Assembly: GCA_002786355.1 (NCBI GenBank)
Contig: PGCO01000007.1
Coordinates: forward strand, 54,092-118,091
Source of the DNA: Sediminibacterium sp. FEMGT703S
Lineage (GTDB): Bacteria > Bacteroidota > Bacteroidia > Chitinophagales > Chitinophagaceae
Direction: 5' to 3'
Length of the DNA: 64,000 nt
Below the pieces are notes generated by a model. The model worked only from the letters and a program-made list of their open reading frames with translations, ran no database searches and was not told the origin of the DNA. This document shows, piece after piece, positions 61,959 through 64,000 of the stretch. The translations under genes were made by a program, and so were the position numbers. The stretch's first letter is position 1. Each line of letters starts with the position of its first letter.

Positions 61959-62864
61959 TGCTGAGAAATTAAAGACCCAAATACACATAGCAAAAAATCA
62001 CTTATTCAAAATGAGTTAAATCAAAGGGAAGAATTTATGCGAGATCTCATCTTATTAACAACCTCAAATAATCTTTCCGAAGAAATACTTTCAAAAATAC
62101 AATCACCTCTATATAAAGAACAACTGAGTAGATACATCTACCAAAAAGAACAACAAAACTCTACATTACAAAAAGCAGAAAAAGAAGTTGAAATAAATAC
62201 TTCATTAGCAAAGGAAAAAGTTATTAGCCCAAAAGAGTTTTTCGATTTTAAAAATAATCTACAGCGAATACAATCAACCTACAAAGCTTTTATTCGTGAA
62301 CAATTAATAAGTTGGCAACAAGATTTAGTTAAATATAAATTAGAGCTATCCCAATATCAACAACAAGATCAGCAACTTACTGCAGACGCACAATACTTTG
62401 AAGTTAAAGCTCCCATTAGTGGATACATTCAAGGAATTAATACAAAATATTCAGGTGGTATGCTGCAAGCTGGAGAATCTGTTTGTACTATTTCTCCAGA
62501 AGGGACATTGGTGGGAGAGTGCTATGTACAAACAAAAGATATTGGTTTACTCAAAATTGGTCAATCGGCTCGTTATCAAATAGAGGCATTTGATTATAAT
62601 TATTTTGGCATTATAACAGGAAAAATTACTGCTATTGATAATGATTTTACTATGCTAAATAATACACCTGTAATTAAGATAAGATGCAATTTTGATACCA
62701 CAAAACTGTATTTAAATAATGGATACATTGGTCAGCTTAAAAAGGGTTTGAATTTTCAGGCAAGATTTATTGTAACTAGAAGAAGCCTTTGGCAACTACT
62801 TTACGATAATTTAAATGATTGGCTTAGCCCATTAGCCCCTCAAAAATATAGCATTATTAAGTGA
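61959..62864 (+). pseudogene. HlyD-type secretion adaptor, 3' fragment
   Basis: The remainder of the adaptor interrupted at 60917. From about 61965 the frame reads 'EIKDPNTHSKKSLIQNELNQ', continuing the usual adaptor sequence, with a TGA just before it, so an indel besides the insertion is likely. A restart at ATG 62037 gives a 275-aa product: coiled-coil hairpin (about 25-120, rich in Lys/Glu/Gln), the second half of the lipoyl domain ('YFEVKAPISGYIQGINTKYS', near 125) and the beta-barrel domain to the end. Without the TM helix it should not be anchored. It overlaps the exporter gene by 4 bp (GTGA). Confidence 0.75.
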
Positions 62865-63976
62865 GAAAAAGTAGCAGGGTTAAACAGCAAGATATAACTG
62901 ATTGTGGAGCAGCATGTATTGCATCTGTAGCTGCCCACTATCAACTTAAACTACCGGTAAGCAGAATTAGACAATATGCGGGCACCGATAAACGCGGCAC
63001 CAATGTCTTGGGTATGATAGAAGCCGCAGAAAAGCTAGGCTTTCAGGCAAAAGGAGCCAAGGGTCCGATAGAAAGTCTTGCAAAAATTCCCCTACCTGCC
63101 ATAGCCCACGTAATTGTAAAAAATGGATTGCATCATTTTGTTGTAATTTATAAGGTCTCTGCAAAAAAAATTACTTTCATGGATCCGGGAGATGGGCTGG
63201 AACATAAAAAAACAATTAATGCTTTTTCTAAAGAGTGGACGGGGGTAATTATACTGTTGCTGCCTGATGAAGAATTTATTAAAGGAAATCAAAAAACATC
63301 GAGTATTGATCGTTTTTGGCAATTAATTCGCCCGCATAGTGGAGTAATGATACTAGCATTAATGGGAGCTGTGCTATATACCATCTTAGGTTTATCATCA
63401 TCTATTTACATGCAAAAAATAATTGATTTTGTAATACCCGAAAGTAATATGCAGCTATTGAATTTATTAAGCATGGGTATGATAGTTATTTTAGTATTTC
63501 AAATATTTATTGGAACATTTAAAACAATTATTGGTTTACAAACTGGCCAGCATATAGATGCTAAATTAATTCTAGGCTATTATAAACATTTACTGCAATT
63601 GCCGCAGCGTTTTTTTGATACAATGCGGGTCGGTGAAATAATTAGTAGAGTCAATGATGCGGTTAAAATTCGCGCATTTATAAATGATGTAGCACTTAAT
63701 ATGTTTGTAAATATTTTAATTGTACTATTTTCTATTGGTCTTATGTTTATGTATTACTGGAAACTGGCTTTAATAATGCTTGCGATAATTCCAGCGTATT
63801 TAATAATTTATAGTATTAGTAATCTTGTGAATAAAAAATGGCAAAGAAGATTGATGGAAAATAGTGCAGATTTAGAAACACAGTTAGTAGAAAGTTTAAC
63901 TGCTGCTGGAACTATTAAGCGTTTTGGTTTAGAAGAATATGCCAAGCTGAGTTCAACTGATAAGTGCAATTTTTAA
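62861..63976 (+). CDS. Peptidase-containing ABC transporter (C39/PCAT), 5' part, frame ends early
   Basis: An exporter of GG-leader peptides. The N-terminal C39 peptidase domain carries Cys15 in 'QQDITDCGAACIAS', His92 in 'NGLHHFVVIYKV' and Asp108 in 'FMDPGDG', the full catalytic triad. The TM domain begins near 160 ('GVMILALMGAVLYTILGLSS') and continues to 'GTIKRFGLEEYAK'. The frame stops at 63974-63976, 372 codons in, before any ATPase domain, directly after a run of five T (63970-63974). Deleting one T restores a frame reading FKQKAKKLL to the window edge. It starts with GTG overlapping the adaptor stop. Either a frameshift mutation or a sequencing error truncates it. Confidence 0.85.
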   Translation: MRKSSRVKQQDITDCGAACIASVAAHYQLKLPVSRIRQYAGTDKRGTNVLGMIEAAEKLGFQAKGAKGPIESLAKIPLPAIAHVIVKNGLHHFVVIYKVSAKKITFMDPGDGLEHKKTINAFSKEWTGVIILLLPDEEFIKGNQKTSSIDRFWQLIRPHSGVMILALMGAVLYTILGLSSSIYMQKIIDFVIPESNMQLLNLLSMGMIVILVFQIFIGTFKTIIGLQTGQHIDAKLILGYYKHLLQLPQRFFDTMRVGEIISRVNDAVKIRAFINDVALNMFVNILIVLFSIGLMFMYYWKLALIMLAIIPAYLIIYSISNLVNKKWQRRLMENSADLETQLVESLTAAGTIKRFGLEEYAKLSSTDKCNF

Positions 63977-64000
63977 ACAAAAGGCAAAAAAGCTTTTAAG

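Noticed and set aside
62398..62583. Short frame inside the adaptor 3' fragment
   Set aside because: Out of frame with a recognisable adaptor; no start or motif.
1..64000. tRNA, rRNA, CRISPR array, prophage or riboswitch
   Set aside because: Read through the gaps between genes, I found no cloverleaf-like end motif, regularly spaced repeat, phage structural gene or recognisable riboswitch. A tRNA or covariance-model scan would be needed to exclude small RNAs.

Overview
The window reads as a chromosomal segment of a Bacteroidota bacterium, most likely order Chitinophagales (Chitinophagaceae / Sediminibacterium-like). This rests on recognition, not on a database search. The pointers are AT-rich DNA, start regions without Shine-Dalgarno but with TAnnTTTG (-7) promoter elements, Bacteroidota-type families (DUF2480, 7TM-DISM sensor kinase, LpxR-like protein, GG-leader peptides with an '..SIEGG' cleavage site), and many exported proteins whose signal peptides end in 'AQ'. 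No tRNA, rRNA, CRISPR array or prophage module was seen.

Layout. 1-9.4 kb: GH3-family enzyme (cut by the window edge), GT2 glycosyltransferase, a suhB-like/thiL/S41 peptidase run on +, then NagA, omega-amidase, LpxR-like protein and RecX on -. 9.5-14.3 kb: lone receiver protein, dnaN with a strong terminator, an unknown membrane protein, a fatty-acid hydroxylase and KdsB. 14.3-37.5 kb is almost all on -: a KdnB-like 8-oxidase facing kdsB, an exported GH32 fructanase, UvrB, a two-component pair, a packed envelope operon (inactive-looking acetyl-xylan-esterase homologue, beta-barrel protein, free-standing Ig-like protein, PlsC-like acyltransferase, zinc metallopeptidase, amidase), RecA, periplasmic GGT plus M19 dipeptidase, di-haem peroxidase and NadA. 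37.5-38.0 kb is an AT-rich gap with several DnaA-box-like 9-mers, a candidate oriC. 38-55 kb: PpiD, DUF2480, hydroxylase, PolA, a pair of amidohydrolases with decayed domains, AsmA-like protein, MnmG, HNH-like protein, CAP protein, YbeY. 55-58.6 kb on +: FeoA, NadD, S9 peptidase.

58.6-64 kb is the accessory part. An orphan NarL-type regulator diverges from two small precursor peptides (65 and 68 aa), each with a 26-aa double-glycine leader. They are followed by a hairpin, a CPBP-family membrane protein, an HlyD-type adaptor and a C39-peptidase ABC exporter (PCAT). This is the architecture of a class II/two-peptide bacteriocin system of Bacteroidota. It appears damaged: an IS30-family element (60918-61958) has split the adaptor gene, and the exporter frame stops early at a run of five T near the window end.

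How the genes fit together. Much of the window serves the cell envelope: Kdo activation and possible 8-amino-Kdo, lipid A trimming, acyl transfer, AsmA-like transport, periplasmic peptide and glutathione turnover, outer-membrane barrels. The rest is a housekeeping core for replication and repair (dnaN, recA, recX, uvrB, polA), NAD synthesis (nadA, nadD), thiamine phosphorylation (thiL) and RNA maturation (mnmG, ybeY). The most notable items are the GG-leader peptide locus with its IS insertion, the pseudo-esterase operon, the candidate oriC, and the kdsB/kdnB-like pair.
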